Shown in pieces: positions 48,871 through 61,962 of a stretch of DNA of 64,000 nucleotides. Source of the DNA: Serilophus lunatus (Eukaryota; Chordata; Aves; Passeriformes; Eurylaimidae); assembly GCA_013399895.1 (NCBI GenBank), contig VXBA01001252.1:799491-863490 (forward strand), in the 5' to 3' direction. Under the pieces are notes generated by a model. That model saw only the letters and a program-made list of their open reading frames with translations, did no database searches and had not been told where the DNA came from. A program made the position numbers and the translations under genes. Each line of letters begins with the position of its first letter. Position 1 is the first letter of the stretch.

Positions 48871-51322
48871 AGGAGTTATGCTGATCTCTTTGGGGACAGC
48901 AGTCCCAGGGCTGCTGGGGACCATGTGGTGCAAAAGCCACCCAGCCTGGTTGCAGGCAGTGATCCCCCTCATGCCTGGAGTCCTCATCCCCAACCCATGT
49001 CACCTCAGAAAATAGGTATGGGTAGGCATATGGAGTCCTGGGGTGGCTGCCTTTGGGAGGTGCTATCAGTACTTTTAAGGACACTTTTTTGTTGGTTCAG
49101 CTTATGTGATACAAATATGACATTTATCGTTAAACATTTTTCTCTCCACTCTTCAAAATGAAGAAGAAAGCCCTGACTCAAGGAAAAATTTTTACCAGTG
49201 AGAAGGGAGCATTGCCAGAGTATGAACCCCTGTAGAGATTTTACTTTTGCTATTGATTTTATGCGTGAGATGCTTAGGTACTCTGATAATATCTGACAGT
49301 ATAAGAAGCCAGAGAGAGAACAGAAAGGCTAGTACAGTAGCAATGTCACCACAATACCTTGTAAATTTTTTGGAAATTATGGGTTTAAATCTGGCTGAAA
49401 TATCTCATTGTTTATCAAGCGGAGAAGTGTTTTGCCAAAAAAAAAAAAAATCATTCTTCCCATGAGAAGTTTTAATTTTTTTAATTATTTTTTGTGAGAA
49501 GGACATAGAAGGTAAAAAGGGATGTTTTAGAGAGCTATAAATGCCTTAGAAAAGGAAAAATGTAAATAGCAAAAATCTAAGTGGGGAACTGAAGCATTCG
49601 TGGTGAAGGTATATACCTTCCCTACCTTGCTAACAGTGTGCTACGTAACCTATGTCGCATCAGTACTGTGGCACTTACTCAAGTGTTAAAAACCCTCATT
49701 GAAAACACAGTTTTTAAATAAAGAAAGCTCTGAATAACAGCACTGCTCCTCTGGGACAACGCAGACCAGAAGGCATGGGGATGGGGGACAGTGTGTCCTC
49801 ACCTTCTCTGGATCCTCAAAAGACATGCAGCCAGACCTGCCCTTTCAACAAAATGCTGCTCTACCAAGCCAGGCTGCTCTCTGAAGACATCCATCCACCC
49901 GAAAAAAAACCCAAACAAACTACAGTCAAATATTTTCTAGAAAAATGGCCTTTTCAAGGGTAAGTTGCTTCTAAAAATAAATAGAAATTTAGCTGTAAGG
50001 CTGGCTGTAGTTTGGGTGCTACTGTCCTCCCAGAATGTAACACTTTGGATCTTTTTGAACTGAAGAGGGACCTGAACACATCAGTCACCTCCTGGGCAAG
50101 TGTTGAGGGTCTCCAACATAAAATATAAGCTAATGCATGTTAAAAATGCAGGTCTGGACAGCTGAGCTCTGGAGTATGATGGGCAGAATTCAGAGCATGA
50201 GTTTAATAATGCCTCAAGAGGGGCAAGGTTTTAGGGCTTACCCTTCTGGGGAGTCCATTCCTCACTGTTTATGATGCAAAGAGCCTGATCCTCATGGTGA
50301 GTTTCATACCACTGGCTGCATCCTAAAAATATTGGGAGATGTCTGAACTGTCTCTCCATCGAATCTGTCTCCAGAGGAGCCTGGTTTCAGGGATTTGAAT
50401 TATGTGTCAGAAATACTCATTCATTAAAAAAACCGAGTGCTTTCCATACACTTACTTGAGGATTGTATGTCAGGAGACTAAAATATCTTTCATTTCAGTT
50501 CATTTAGTCCAGCAAGTCTCCCTACTGTAACTGTAACCCACCCTGCTGTCAGGGAATGTACAAGAGCTATTGCAGAGCTAGAGAACCAAAAAATATACAT
50601 CTGAAGTGACAGCATGAAAAAAGTGAATGGGGGTGAAATATAATTAGCTGAGGCAAGGACAAGTAGGTAAGTCTCCACAGTCATAATTTATGTGGGATAT
50701 TGTTATAGTTATTACCATGCAATTTAACAGGAATACACCAGAGCAATTTTCATATCTTAAAACATGCAGATGCACTCATATATCTATGAGAAAAGACTCA
50801 GAACTCAAATCATCCAAAATAATCAAGTAAGTTATTGTCATAAACAGCCACAATTAACACAGGGATCGCAAGGGATGAGTCTCAATTTCTTATAATCTTA
50901 AGAGAAATTAAAACATTATTAAAACTTTAGCGTAGAAATGGTAGCTACATTCACATCTCTGTGCACTGTCCCTGACTCTGTGCCAGTCACTCCATTACTG
51001 TTCTTTTGCCAGTTCCAGAAACAATAAATTGTGCAGATTTGAGATTTCCTCATCATTACAGGACACACGTGATAATGAAAGATATTCAGACTGTTCTTGC
51101 CAGTTTAAATTGATTTAAAAAAAAAAAAAAAGAATAACCTTCAATTACTAAAGAGGAGAAGGAGGAGGTATGGACACTATTGGTACAAGCTTCTGGGGAT
51201 TTACAATTGCAAAATGCTTTATAATAGCCTGTGTTGCCATCCATAATTTACAGACTTCCTTCTAATGTTGCTGTCAATACTGTATTGCTCTTATCAGCTG
51301 AATAAATTATTTCTGTCAGTAA
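48871..51322. other. No gene seen
   Basis: AT-rich unique sequence with A-runs near 49438-49451 and 51117-51132. Confidence 0.35.
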
Positions 51323-51776
51323 CACAGAATCAAAAGATGGATTGGGTAGGAAGGGACATTTAAGGTCATCTAGTCCAACTCCTCTGCCATGAGCAGGGAC
51401 ATCTTCAACTAGATCAGGTTACTCAGAGCCCCTTCCAACCTTGCCTTGAATGTTTCCAGTGATGGGGCATCAATCATGTCTCTAGGCAACCTGTGCCAGT
51501 GTTTAACTGCCCTAATTGTAAAAAAATTCTACCTTATAGCTAGTCTAAATCTATCCTCTTTTGGTTTAAACCATTACCCCTTATCCTATACCAACGGGCT
51601 ATGAGGAAGGCCCCCATCTTTCTTCTAAGCACTGTATGTCCATAAGAAGGTCTCCACAGAGCCTTCTCTTCTCCAGGCTGAGCAAATCTCTTAGCCTGTC
51701 TTCAAAGGAGAGGTTCTCCAGAACACTGGTCATCTTCATGGTCTCCTCTGGCCTTTCTCCAACCTGTTGGCATCAA

Positions 51777-51804
51777 GGTTAGTGTTAGGCTTAGGGTTAG
51801 GGTT
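51777..51804. repeat. Telomere-like TTAGGG insert inside the CR1
   Basis: Twenty-eight bases made of degenerate then perfect (TTAGGG) units (GTGTTAGGC, TTAGGG, TTAGGG, TT) sit where the CR1 family normally reads directly into its CTTTCTGTGCTGAGGA-like segment. Confidence 0.65.
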
Positions 51805-52297
51805 GTGTCCTTTCTGTGCTGAGGAACCTAGAGCTGAGTCCAACACTCTGTGTGGGGTTTCATGGCAGCAGAGACAGGAGTAGAATCTTCTCTCTCAGCC
51901 TGCTGCCCACACTGCTTTTGATGCAGCCCAGGACATGTTTGTCTTTCTGGGCTGCAAGTGCACATCGTCAGCCCATGTCCAACTTTTTGTCCCTCGAGTC
52001 CTTCTCAGCAGAGTTTCTCTTATTCCCTTCATGCCCCAACCAGTATTGATACAGGAGATCCCCCTGACTAGGTACAAGACCTTAAACTTGGCTTCGTTAA
52101 ACTTGTTAAGGTTCCGACAGCAGACTTCCTGAGATTGCTCAGCTCCCTCTGGATGGTATCTTTCCCTCAGGTGTGTCATCTGCACCACTTGGTGACACTT
52201 GCAAATTTGCTGAGGGTGCACTTAAGCCCACCATGTCATTGGTGAAGATATTAAACAATATTAAACACTCCTGAGGGACATAATTTGTCACTGATCT

Positions 52298-52609
52298 CTA
52301 TCTGGACATTGAGCCATTGCAACCATCCAGCCAATTCCTCATCCCCCGAACAGTCCACTCATCAAATCTATCTCTCTCCAATTTAGCAAGAAGGATGCTT
52401 TGGGGGACCATGTCAAAGGTTTTGCAGATGTTCAGAAAGATGACATTTGTAGCTCTTCCCTTGTCCACTGATGTAGTCAATTCATCATAGAAAGCCACTG
52501 GGTTGGTAAGGCAAGACCTGCCATGCTGGCTGTCTTGAACCACTTTGCTGTCTACCACGTGCCTTAGCACAGCTTCTAGAAGGATCTGTTCCATGGTCTT
52601 CCCAGGCAC
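52298..52609 (-). pseudogene. CR1 ORF2 reverse-transcriptase fragment
   Basis: A 103-codon remnant of the CR1 reverse transcriptase that copied the element's RNA at the target site. Recognisable in order are SKVVQDSQHG, SCLTNPVAFYDEL, SVDKGRATNVIFLN, CKTFDMVPQSILLAKLER and WTVRGMRNWLDG. It covers the palm region around motif A. The family has an Asp at the position that reads Asn in IFLNICKTFD, so a metal-binding catalytic residue appears lost. Several residues expected after QHG are also missing. The rest of the ORF, including the YxDD box, is not in frame. It is therefore dead. Confidence 0.9.
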
Positions 52610-52720
52610 AAAGGTGAGGCTGACAGGTTGGTAATTCCCAGGATCCTCTTTTCTTCCTTTTTTAAAAATGAGTGCAAAGTTTCCCTTTTTCAGCCACCAG
52701 AGACCTCACCTGACTGTGCC

Positions 52721-53889
52721 ACCATTTCAACAAAAGGAGACATTCGTCATTTAATACACACTTAAATTGCTGAAGATTATCCACTGTCCATTGGATTTCA
52801 ACAATACCCAAACGTAAGCTGTTCTAATCATATGCTAAAATACAATAACCACCAACTCTCACAACCATCTGAAAAATCAATCACTCCCACACTGATCAAG
52901 TTTCTCTCTCAGAAGCTTTTTTTCTTTTCTTTTCCTGTACTTATGTGTGCCCAGTGTGATCAACATGCAGCCAACACGTGATTCCTCATAGCTCCCTACT
53001 AAAGGTGGCTGGCTTATGTAGATACGTGTTTCAGTCTAGTGGGTATGGTTTAGAAACAGTTGCTTTTGTCTTGGGGCATGAGAATAGGCTAGAAGAGCTC
53101 CAGAGGTTTACTGTTGCCTCTAAAAATCTGTTCCTCAAGCTAAAAAATGTTGTCCCAGATTTGGAGAGGGAGTACTCACTTAAGAAGGAAAGCACTCCAG
53201 CTTTCAGCACCTTTCCTGTCATTTCTAGATCCCAAAATGATTATCTGTCTGTGCCATGTATTTAAATAAGACAATGAAACTCCAGATAATGCCATGTAGT
53301 GGTTTTATCTTTTCCATTTTGAAGCTCAAGGTAAGCTGGGACTTCCTCACAGCCAGACTGAGAAAAGTCTGTGTTCATAGCAAATGACTGTCTGCACTTA
53401 AAGCAAGAGACCCATAAAACTCTTACAAGTTGAGGCTTATGTAAGATTGTTAAAACCCAAACTCTAGATGTATCAAAGAGAGCCCATTATGTTATTCTAG
53501 GGCTGGCTTTTTTGCATTGCTTTTTCCTAATACTGCTACTCCATGTCTGTAAAAATCTTCTTCCCTCTCTTTGCTGAATCATGCCTGGAATCCATATTAG
53601 AAGTCAAGTGTAAAAAAAAGGAGGGAAAGCTGTGCTACAGGCAGCTGTTGTTGCCAATGCCCTTTCCTGAAATAAAGTCACATAAAACTTAAAACCTTGC
53701 TGGGCCTCTACTCCTTACTGTCAACATTACCTCTCTTCAGATCTGTGAAAGGGCAAATCTTTTCCTAGCAACAGCATTAACCCATTCACACGGATTTGAA
53801 AATAGATTTTCTCCCTTTCCCATAGCTGGCAACACCTTGTGCTGTTCCTGTATGCCTATGCTTTAGACTGTTATACTCTCTTCAGCATT
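52721..53889. other. No gene seen
   Basis: AT-rich unique sequence flanking the CR1. Confidence 0.35.
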
Positions 53890-53924
53890 AGGAACTATTT
53901 CACAGGAACTATTAGGAACTATTC
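53890..53924. repeat. Tandem AGGAACTATT units
   Basis: Three AGGAACTATT copies, the first separated from the second by TCAC. Confidence 0.7.
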
Positions 53925-55935
53925 CACTCCGAAAAGAGTGGAAACAATAAAGCTTGATACTTACCAGAGCATTTTTTCTTCTCTAATCAAGGCACTGAAT
54001 AACAGAGCATGGTAAGAGCAATTGATAGCACTTAGAGGTAAAAGTTACAAATATATAGTTACAGCAGAAAGTTTTATAATCCAGTATTAATCTGAATATG
54101 TGGGAGTTTTCTGATAAAATCTGAAGTCAATAATTAGGCTTGTAATTCACAAGACACTTACTCTTGTCTCAATAAATCATGATCATGCTCCTCAGTCATT
54201 GTGTGATGCTCCTTGAATACCAAGGAAGACAGGTAAGTATAACCCCACAAGAAAAGTCTGCAGTATATTTCACATATATAAAAATAGATACAGGGATAAA
54301 TATAATTTGTAACAGCACCTAAAATGTTTTATGTATCTATTTTTCTAGATTCTAGATCAAACTGAAGTTTATTGCTTTTTAACGGATCACCAACTTGATA
54401 ATCTTATTTCCTATCATCACTGTAAGGCACCAACTCATTTGTCTACATCTCCTAACAGACTTGGCCAAGGACCTAAGACCTGTGTCTAGCAGCATTATTG
54501 CCCTCTCTCATTAGCAATGCACAAAGCATATTTTTAGACAGTTTGATTTCAGGAGCCACATGCTCCTGTCTCCATTTGAACTGAACTAACTTCAACTGTG
54601 GCTGTACATGGGCTGTACCTGGGCTGCTGAAGGCCTGACCAGGTGCTCCTCAGTGCTGGCAAGCTGAAGATGGTTCCTAACAACAGCTATTTGATTTTGA
54701 TTTTTTTTTTATTATTATTATTGTAGCCTTCAGACTCATCCCTTGTCATCCTTGAGGTCCTAACAAAGAGTGTTGCAGGAAAATACCAAATAGCAGCATA
54801 TATGAATCTGTCAGTTTTGTATGACACGGACCTTGATTGAACTCCCTCATGTCTCTGCCCTGTCACCTCCTGTCCCAGGCTCTCTATGATGATAGGAAGT
54901 TTGGAAGACATATCCATGGCTGACTGTGGTTCATTGGTCAAAGTGCTTGGGAGTCATGTGGCTGTTACAGTGTTAAGAGTGACCTGTTGAAATCCTATCT
55001 ATCTCTGGGGAGGGACCCACAAAAATAAAAATAGTAAAAAAAAGGACCATAACAACCACAGACTGGTGGAACCTCTGCTCCAAATCTGATTTTTGTGATG
55101 GGTCCCTCAGCACAGAGATAACACATAGCAATGTAAGGATAAACTGGAAAAATCCAAGGAATTCAGATTATATAACTCAAACAATGCTTTCTTTTCTTTT
55201 TGTAAACATGAAAAAAATGTGGTATCTGCATATACAAATGGCAGAAAATTCCAAAAGGGAGGTAATTTAAAACACATAACTCTGGTTATTACCGGACCAT
55301 ATGGTAATCTGAGTGTTTTATTATACTGCTACTAATATTTTGTGAGTTATGGATGCACCTGGAATCTATGGATGTTTCTCATGCAAGACAAGGGTAAGAC
55401 CTAAAGATGCATATTTGATAATATGCCAGAGCTGAAATGAAATGAGGAATAGAAACTCTATGTGATTTTTGCAATATTTCCTATCATTTAAGAGACATTT
55501 TATCAAAACTGTTCACAAGAATTCTTCATTCAGAAACTACCAAAGAAAGTCTCCAGACAAACGACCACAGTGGGTCTTCAGAATTGTTCTTATTTTTTTC
55601 CAAAAAGAAGTAAGATCCAGAAACTTGAAATCTGTCCCTGAACATGTGATCTCCTCGACAGCAGATGATATGGATTTGGAAAGGGGAGACTGGACAAGCA
55701 CTTGAAAGAGATTTACTGAAGGCACTTAAACAGACAAATTGGCAAACTCCTGAATCAGTCTGAGATTAGGAGCGTATGTAAATATCATAGATGCATGCCT
55801 TATTTTCACTTTATCTGAGGCACTTGCTATGGCCACTGCTGGAGACAGGATGCTGAGATATGCCTTCCTCTGAGCCCTTATGGTTACTCTTATGTTCCAG
55901 TGAAGTCACTGTAAAAGTCCTATTGGCAGGTCCTA
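53925..55935. other. No gene seen
   Basis: AT-rich unique sequence. An (ATT)n tract lies at 54709-54722. Confidence 0.35.
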
Positions 55936-55980
55936 TGTTGGCTTCAAGTTGGCTTCATGTTGGCTTCATGTTGCCATGAA
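55936..55980. repeat. 11-base tandem repeat, about four units
   Basis: TTGGCTTCAAG, TTGGCTTCATG, TTGGCTTCATG and a decayed TTGCCATGAAG follow in register. Confidence 0.85.
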
Positions 55981-56532
55981 GCATGTGTTTAGCTGTCCAT
56001 CTCTTTCTAAAAAAATATATTTTTTTGTCTTTAGTGCTTCAGTTATCTTTCAAATCTATATCTACAAAGTAATTAATTCCTAGCAAAATATAAATGGTTT
56101 TTCCACTGGATTTTAGACGGATGACATCTCAGGTGTTTTAGGCAACCTCAAGGTGAGATGACTTTCCTTATACTTCTGTGAAACACCTGAGAAAGTGGTG
56201 ACACATCCAGAAAAATTTCTTTGCCTTGCAGTTCTTTCCACATACGCATCATCATCCCTTATTTTTCTTAATACTTATATTTTTGTGTGTCACAACTATG
56301 AAGTTATATAAGGTGATTAATGCTCTATGACTGTGTAATTACTTCATTTGATTTGTGAAAAAATAATTAGAGAAGAAAGAAACCGCCCTCACAAAAAAAC
56401 ATGACACCAGATGGAACAGTGTGTCTTGGGTGTGGGAATGATTACACAGTAGTCTTTGGACAACAATCACCTGGGAATTTTGCTCTCCCGCTCTGCTTGC
56501 TCAGTGATGACCTCAGGGACTAGTGTCTCTTC
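55981..56532. other. No gene seen
   Basis: AT-rich unique sequence. Confidence 0.3.
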
Positions 56533-57266
56533 TTATATATCAGAAAAGTTTAGGGAGAAATTTATTAGGGAAATTTGCCCTTCTTGGACAATAGATTCAT
56601 CTGAATTATGCTTCTCTAAAACTTTTGACTGTCCAGGGAAGTCCTTCCCCATAACTTTAGTATTTATCAGAGGGTTTGGTTCAGTTTCAGAGGACAAATC
56701 ATCCTGCTGGCATCTCCACACCCAAGTGGGAGTGAACACAGACCAACCTCTGCCAAAATAATAACAATAATAACGAGAGATGTGTTGACTAAGTACTTGT
56801 GCTCAGCCACTTCCTCCGCTAATGAAGGAGGAAGCAAAGGGGGGAATTTTCAGAAACAAAAAGCAACACGATGCCATGTATTAACACTCACTGCTGTCAC
56901 CTTGCAGTAGGGGCTTCATATTTCAAGGACTATCGACCTTGCCACAGACTTCAAAGTCCTTTTAACCTTTTCCATAGGATTTGGAGTAGCAGTAGTAAGC
57001 GCTACTGCGCTGTTAGGCTGTGCAGCTCTCACTGCCCCAAAAGCTGTATAGGGTCCTGAGCTTAAACATATGAAATGATTGGCTTTGACATATTCTTGCA
57101 TCAGCCATATAGTACCAGAATTAGTCCTACACAGTTCTGAAAGCATCTTTAAAGTATGTATTTCTAACCTAGGAACTTGTATAGCAACGGAAAAAGGGAT
57201 AAAAGAGAAAGGCCCAGTCATTATGGTGGGGCTATATAAAGGTTCCCATTCACTCTTGTGTTTCAC
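56533..57266 (-). other. Unexplained minus-strand open-frame block
   Basis: Two minus-strand frames lie in the same direction: 116 codons (57266 to 56916, containing CRTNSGTIWLMQEYVKANHF and SGPYTAFGAVRAAQPNS) and 68 codons (56739 to 56533, beginning MFTPTWVWRCQQDD). They are separated by 176 bases with stops. The composition looks more protein-like than neighbouring frames and the plus strand of the first part is also partly open. I recognise no family. A decayed retroelement, viral relic or retrocopy is possible, as is chance. Confidence 0.2.
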
Positions 57267-57790
57267 TATTGAAGCTTAATTTTGCTACAACATGAAGTGG
57301 GTTCCATTTAAAAACAATCCCCTCTTAAAGAAAAAAAAAAACACACAAAAAAACCACCACAAAAAATGAAGAAGCATTAGGAGTTCCACTCTCCTGCAAA
57401 GCCAGGGTGTGCAGATTCCTTTCAGTCTCAGAAGCACCTGTTAGTTCACCATCTAAATGAGCTATACTGACTTGTTTAATTAGAAGTAAGTTTACCTTCC
57501 CTAGAGTTAACTAGCTTCTCCCAACATTAAAGTCAATACACCTATATTTGTGGCATCAGGAAAAATGTGGGATTTCAGAGACTTTTCAGCATTTGCTGGT
57601 AGAAAGAATCAGTTGGGACACAAATCTATTGTTAACTGTTATTTTAATATACTACTATATTTAAAATATACACTTAATTAGGTGACTAGTTGTGGTAGAG
57701 ATCACACAGAGATCATATGTTTATTTCTTTATTATGAAGAAAGCTTGTTCTCCAAATCTTATTTACTTCTGAAAAATTAATTGAGACTGA
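57267..57790. other. No gene seen
   Basis: AT-rich unique sequence with an A-rich AC-interrupted tract at 57329-57366. Confidence 0.3.
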
Positions 57791-57825
57791 GCAATCAGTG
57801 CCAGGGATAAGTAATCAGTGCCAGG
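57791..57825. repeat. Direct repeat of AATCAGTGCCAGG
   Basis: The 13-base string occurs twice, separated by GATAAGT-like spacer. It could be a target-site-style or slippage duplication. Confidence 0.7.
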
Positions 57826-60639
57826 TTAGGCATGCTTCACTGGATTGCAAGGGATGGGAAGCTCACTGCCATAGCAGCTCATCAGCCCAGACTTACCCTC
57901 TGCCTGGCACAGTGTCTGGTCACTGCGGATTCCCACTGTGCTGTTTTTCACCACCTCAGATGGCCACTCCACTCAGGTCTATACCAACTATTTCTGGCTT
58001 TTGAAGGTAGGTGTCTCCTTGCCCATCTTAGGAAAGAGCATTGGTTGTGCCTGTGATGCAAACCATAATTCAGACTGGCAAATGCTTCTCCAGTTCCATC
58101 AGGCATACTGATGAGTTTTCACAATGATGGCTTAGGCACATTTCCTAACTGTATATTTCTTCTTGCTGGAAAATTGTTGGTCAAGAGTTCATGAGTGAGC
58201 AGAGCACTCCTTCCAGGAGAAAAGGAGTTCTGTTCATTGCCCAGGTAGAAATTCAGATGTTAGAGAGGTGTTTGAATCAGGCCTGGCGATGCAGACACAA
58301 TTAGCGGACGTTGCACCTGCCAGACCTGCAGCAGATATTAATGTTGCTTAGAAAAAAGGGTCGTGAACAGAGATGTCAGACTCTGAAACTCCTAAGGAAA
58401 TTACGCTGTCAGCAAAAGGCCAGGCAGACCCCCGAGACGGGAGAACGCGCCAGGAGGTTCCGTTTGCTGGGAATGCAGAGTTTTCCCTGTGGGGAGTGGG
58501 GGTTGGCAGCTGCACACCTGCTTCCTCTGCAGCTTCCCAAGTGCCTCCCCAGATGGGAGCGTTTGCTGGAGATGGCCCATGCTGCTCTGAGCAGTTTCCT
58601 GAGCCCTGTGGCTGCTGTCAGGGGAAGAAACAGTATGTGAAACACGGCATCATTTCATTTCTCTAAAAGGAAGCAGATAACATAATGGATAAAATAATGT
58701 TCACAGTCCCCACGTGTGGCTGAATACTGGTACTTAAAAGCATTATTTGAACACAGTGGACCAGCAATAAGCAAAGAGAGAGCATTTTTTATATGCTTCT
58801 AAAATTCTCTGTCTCCTCCCACTTTTTGCAGTCTCCATCACTGCGACACTTAAGTATTTGATGTAGGGCCTTGCTCCACATACCTTGTTGTTTTTGAATC
58901 AGTTGGACTGTTCTGCACTTCAGACTTTCTCCTTTCACTTGGACACTAAAGGACTCTTGTTGAAACGCAAAAGAGCTTAGTTGAAACTTCACATGTACAA
59001 GGCCACAAGGCAGGACAGAAGTGGAGCCTCCAGCTTTGCCATGCATGATTTCAGGAGACCTGGCTCCAGTAAGTTCCCTCACATGCCTGTAAGCTCTGTC
59101 TGCAGTGTTCAATGAGAGCACTTTTCTCTCTTGCCCGCCCCTTTCACAAGCAAGCTCACCTGTTTGAGGGACCATCCAGGAAAAACTTGTCTGGGATCCA
59201 GTGTCAGGAAATTTCTCCTTCAAATAATCACAAGGGAAGTCAGGGAGCACTCTTACTTTCAAAAATTATAGGAGGAGGTGATGGAGTTGTGGCACAAAGC
59301 AATTACAACACTCACCAGAACGTGAAGGCTCAGCAGACCAAGTGTCTTTGAAGTCAAATCCTGAAAAAGCACACTCCAAACCAGATAAATCATCCCAGGA
59401 ACAAGACCAGTGCCCAGTCTCCTCCAGGACTCCAAGGAACACTGTAGATGGTAAATGACACTAATGCAATAAGGAAATGAACTAGAATAATTAGTAAAAT
59501 ATTAAAAATAATACTTCACTCTTTCCTCCTGCTTCCACAACCTCTTCAACCACCTTGTCAAATATTTATTTGTATTCTGAGAATGAGGGTCACTCAGAAG
59601 CCACACTGGGAGTTCAGCTAGAGTGCTCTCTGAAACACCTCCACTGCCCAAACTTCAGCAAGCTGCCAGCAGCAGCATAAAAATATCAATTTTTTGCTGG
59701 ACCAGTGAGAGAAAAAACCCCTGATACTCTTAAAAAATCTTTATTGCTCTTCAGTGGACCTAAGTTGAGCAAAGAAGAACCAGGAAATTTGTCCTGTAGT
59801 GGGATAGGAAGCAAGCTGTATATCGACAGGATGTCTTAATACAGTTACAAAATTAAGTGAAGGACATCGAAAGAGGGATGTTCTGTCACCTAGTCACTTC
59901 TCCTTTCATGAAGCCACACATAACACAAAGTTAATTAAAGCCTCTATTCTGAGAAAAAGGAATGTTCCATTTGGTAAATTTAGAAACAGCTGGTTAGTTT
60001 TATCCATTACTTTTGTGCTAACATCAGTTGAGCTCATTCAACTCTCTCTTTTTATGAAGCTGTCCTTCCTATGCTACCTGATAGCTACTAATTGCTGCAA
60101 CTACATTTCTGAATTGCAAATTTTCTGCACTGATAAAAACTTTGATTGCCTGTCAGCTACACATAAGGAAAAGATCACCAGTGCTAAATGAGGTGTTCCA
60201 CGCTTGGATAATAATGCCTAATGAATTATTCAAAAAAGAATGCTTGAATGAAGCAAACAATTTGAAGGGTTACTAGCAGCCGTAACAGTTCAACAGCCAA
60301 AAGAACAAAAGTATCATCCTGAAAATTACACTAATGATTAAAAAATGCGTATTAATTCTACATTTAGAGAAAAAAGAAATGCCAATCTGATTTTAAAGGT
60401 TAATCATTATTTTTTCACTAATGCTCTAATCTCTGGGAAAAACACCCTTTACCAATATTTTGGGACATATAATATTATGACATAACATATTTATATAATT
60501 TTCCAGGCATTAACTCTCTCTTCAAATTTCAAATTTCTTTGTGAAAGAATCGAAAGCCTGGTTTGAAAGGTATTTACTGTCCACAAGATCTTCTCTATTG
60601 CTTTAAATTAACCTCGGATCAGGCCCAGTTTCCAGCACA
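57826..60639. other. No gene seen
   Basis: Mixed sequence. The 58789-59262 frame (157 codons, minus) and the 58311-58666 frames lack domains and any supporting context. Part of 59900-60560 is motif-rich (CCTAATGAATTATTC, TTAATTCTAC) and might be regulatory. Confidence 0.3.
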
Positions 60640-60720
60640 GCAGCATCATAGTGATTGCCTCGGGGTCGAGCGCCACTAAAGGCGCTCTCAAGAGAACGGC
60701 TGTTGAGCCTCAACCACACC
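60640..60720. other. Isolated CpG-bearing hairpin patch
   Basis: Within AT-rich DNA a short GC segment holds GAGCGCC (60668-60674) facing GGCGCTC (60681-60687) over a six-base ACTAAA loop, and then GTTGAG-C-CTCAAC (60702-60714). It could be a small structured RNA or a conserved binding palindrome pair. No tRNA, snRNA or snoRNA box pattern is complete. Confidence 0.3.
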
Positions 60721-61962
60721 AAAACACAGTCCAGAGTGTCTGAATTACCTGAGACTGGATTTGGTGTGGTGAAGCAGGAATCTGTCTCTCACCATTGACT
60801 TGATGAAAGATTTGCTAAATGAAAAAATGGGTGATGGAAACAGGACCCACACATTCAAATTATAATAAAAAGAACTGCTATATTCATATGACTGTAGTTA
60901 ATAAGTAACTTTTTCCAACCCAAATGGGGCTGTACCTTTAAAAAAAAGTGGATGGCTAATAGAGAGAGAAGTATTTTCTCTAAATGCTCCTGGCTAAAGG
61001 TAAAAGGATAAAAGAAAAAGAAATCCTTAATAAACCACGAGAATTTCATGGATGTCCAATGCTGACACATTTTCAGCTTTCACAAAAATATATTTCCAAG
61101 ACCAAAAGTGATAATTTATTATGACAGACTCTCTCTGGTTGCCAAAAAGACAAGAAAAATCTGAGAACTAAATCCTAAAGAACATCTCTCCTGTAATATA
61201 TTAGCATTACATGAAATACGTGAAAAATAAAACCACAATGGCAGTGACATCCTAGTTGTTGTGTTTGGAACTGAGCTAACAGAGACAGACCATTATAGCA
61301 GAAAGGTCTCCCAGTGATAATACAGTGTTGGCTAAGGAAGGATTTGTAGAAGAGCATTTATTAAACTGAAACCCAGTCAACCTCTTAGCTACTTCTTGCA
61401 ATTTTACAGCTATAAAGCCTTTGGTATTAGACGCCAATTAGTGATTTTATTATAAAGATGTTCAATGTCAAGATAACACTTCTCCTCATTTCTGGCAGTG
61501 ACACTGAATGGTGGATAGAAGAAATGACTTCAGGAAAGCTTAGCTGACCATCTGCTTAGGCCTGCTCACTCACTGATGATTAATCCTTTCCCTCGAGGAC
61601 AATGTCTCCATGTGTTTCTCTTGCTGTCTTTTTAATGTCACAAAAAGGGGTTGATAAACACATTCAAGTCACAATTAAAAAACATTTTAACTGACCAGTT
61701 GCCACTGATGATATTATTAGACAGTTTTAGTCACTGTTGTAACAATGCATTTAATGGTGTTGATGTGAAGCGGACATGAAGTTTCTTTAATGTGCCTTGT
61801 ACCTATTTTTACATTTAGGTGGCATTTAAATGCTTTCCATGTTGCAAACAAACAGACTGCAAAGGAGCACGGGGAGAGGGTAATTTTTTACCCTACACAA
61901 GCAAACACTCTGGAAACAGTAACTGGAGGACTGCGGGGTGACTGCTGCCCTTTGCCTGGGAT
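60721..61962. other. No gene seen
   Basis: AT-rich. The stretch 61430-61770 has several compact homeodomain-like sites (GCCAATTAGTG, GATGATTAATCC, TTATTAGACAG) and may be regulatory. Confidence 0.3.

Larger units (their letters stand above)
51323..52720 (-). mobile_element. 5'-truncated CR1 LINE
   Basis: The plus strand reads the complement of the CR1 3' end: CACAGAATC and GGATTGGGTAGGAAGGGACA, GTCATCTAGTCCAACTCC, GCAACCTGTGCCAGTGTTTA, ACCATTACCCCTTATCCTAT, TGATGCAGCCCAGGACATG, then the reverse-transcriptase coding region (52298-52609 on the minus strand). The element is about 1.4 kb against roughly 4.5 kb for a full CR1, so it is strongly truncated at the 5' end, as is usual for CR1. It is moderately diverged, with indels. 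Confidence 0.93.

Noticed and set aside
58311..59262. Frames at 58311-58666 (plus) and 58789-59262 (minus)
   Set aside because: No domain, conflicting directions, no exon signals.
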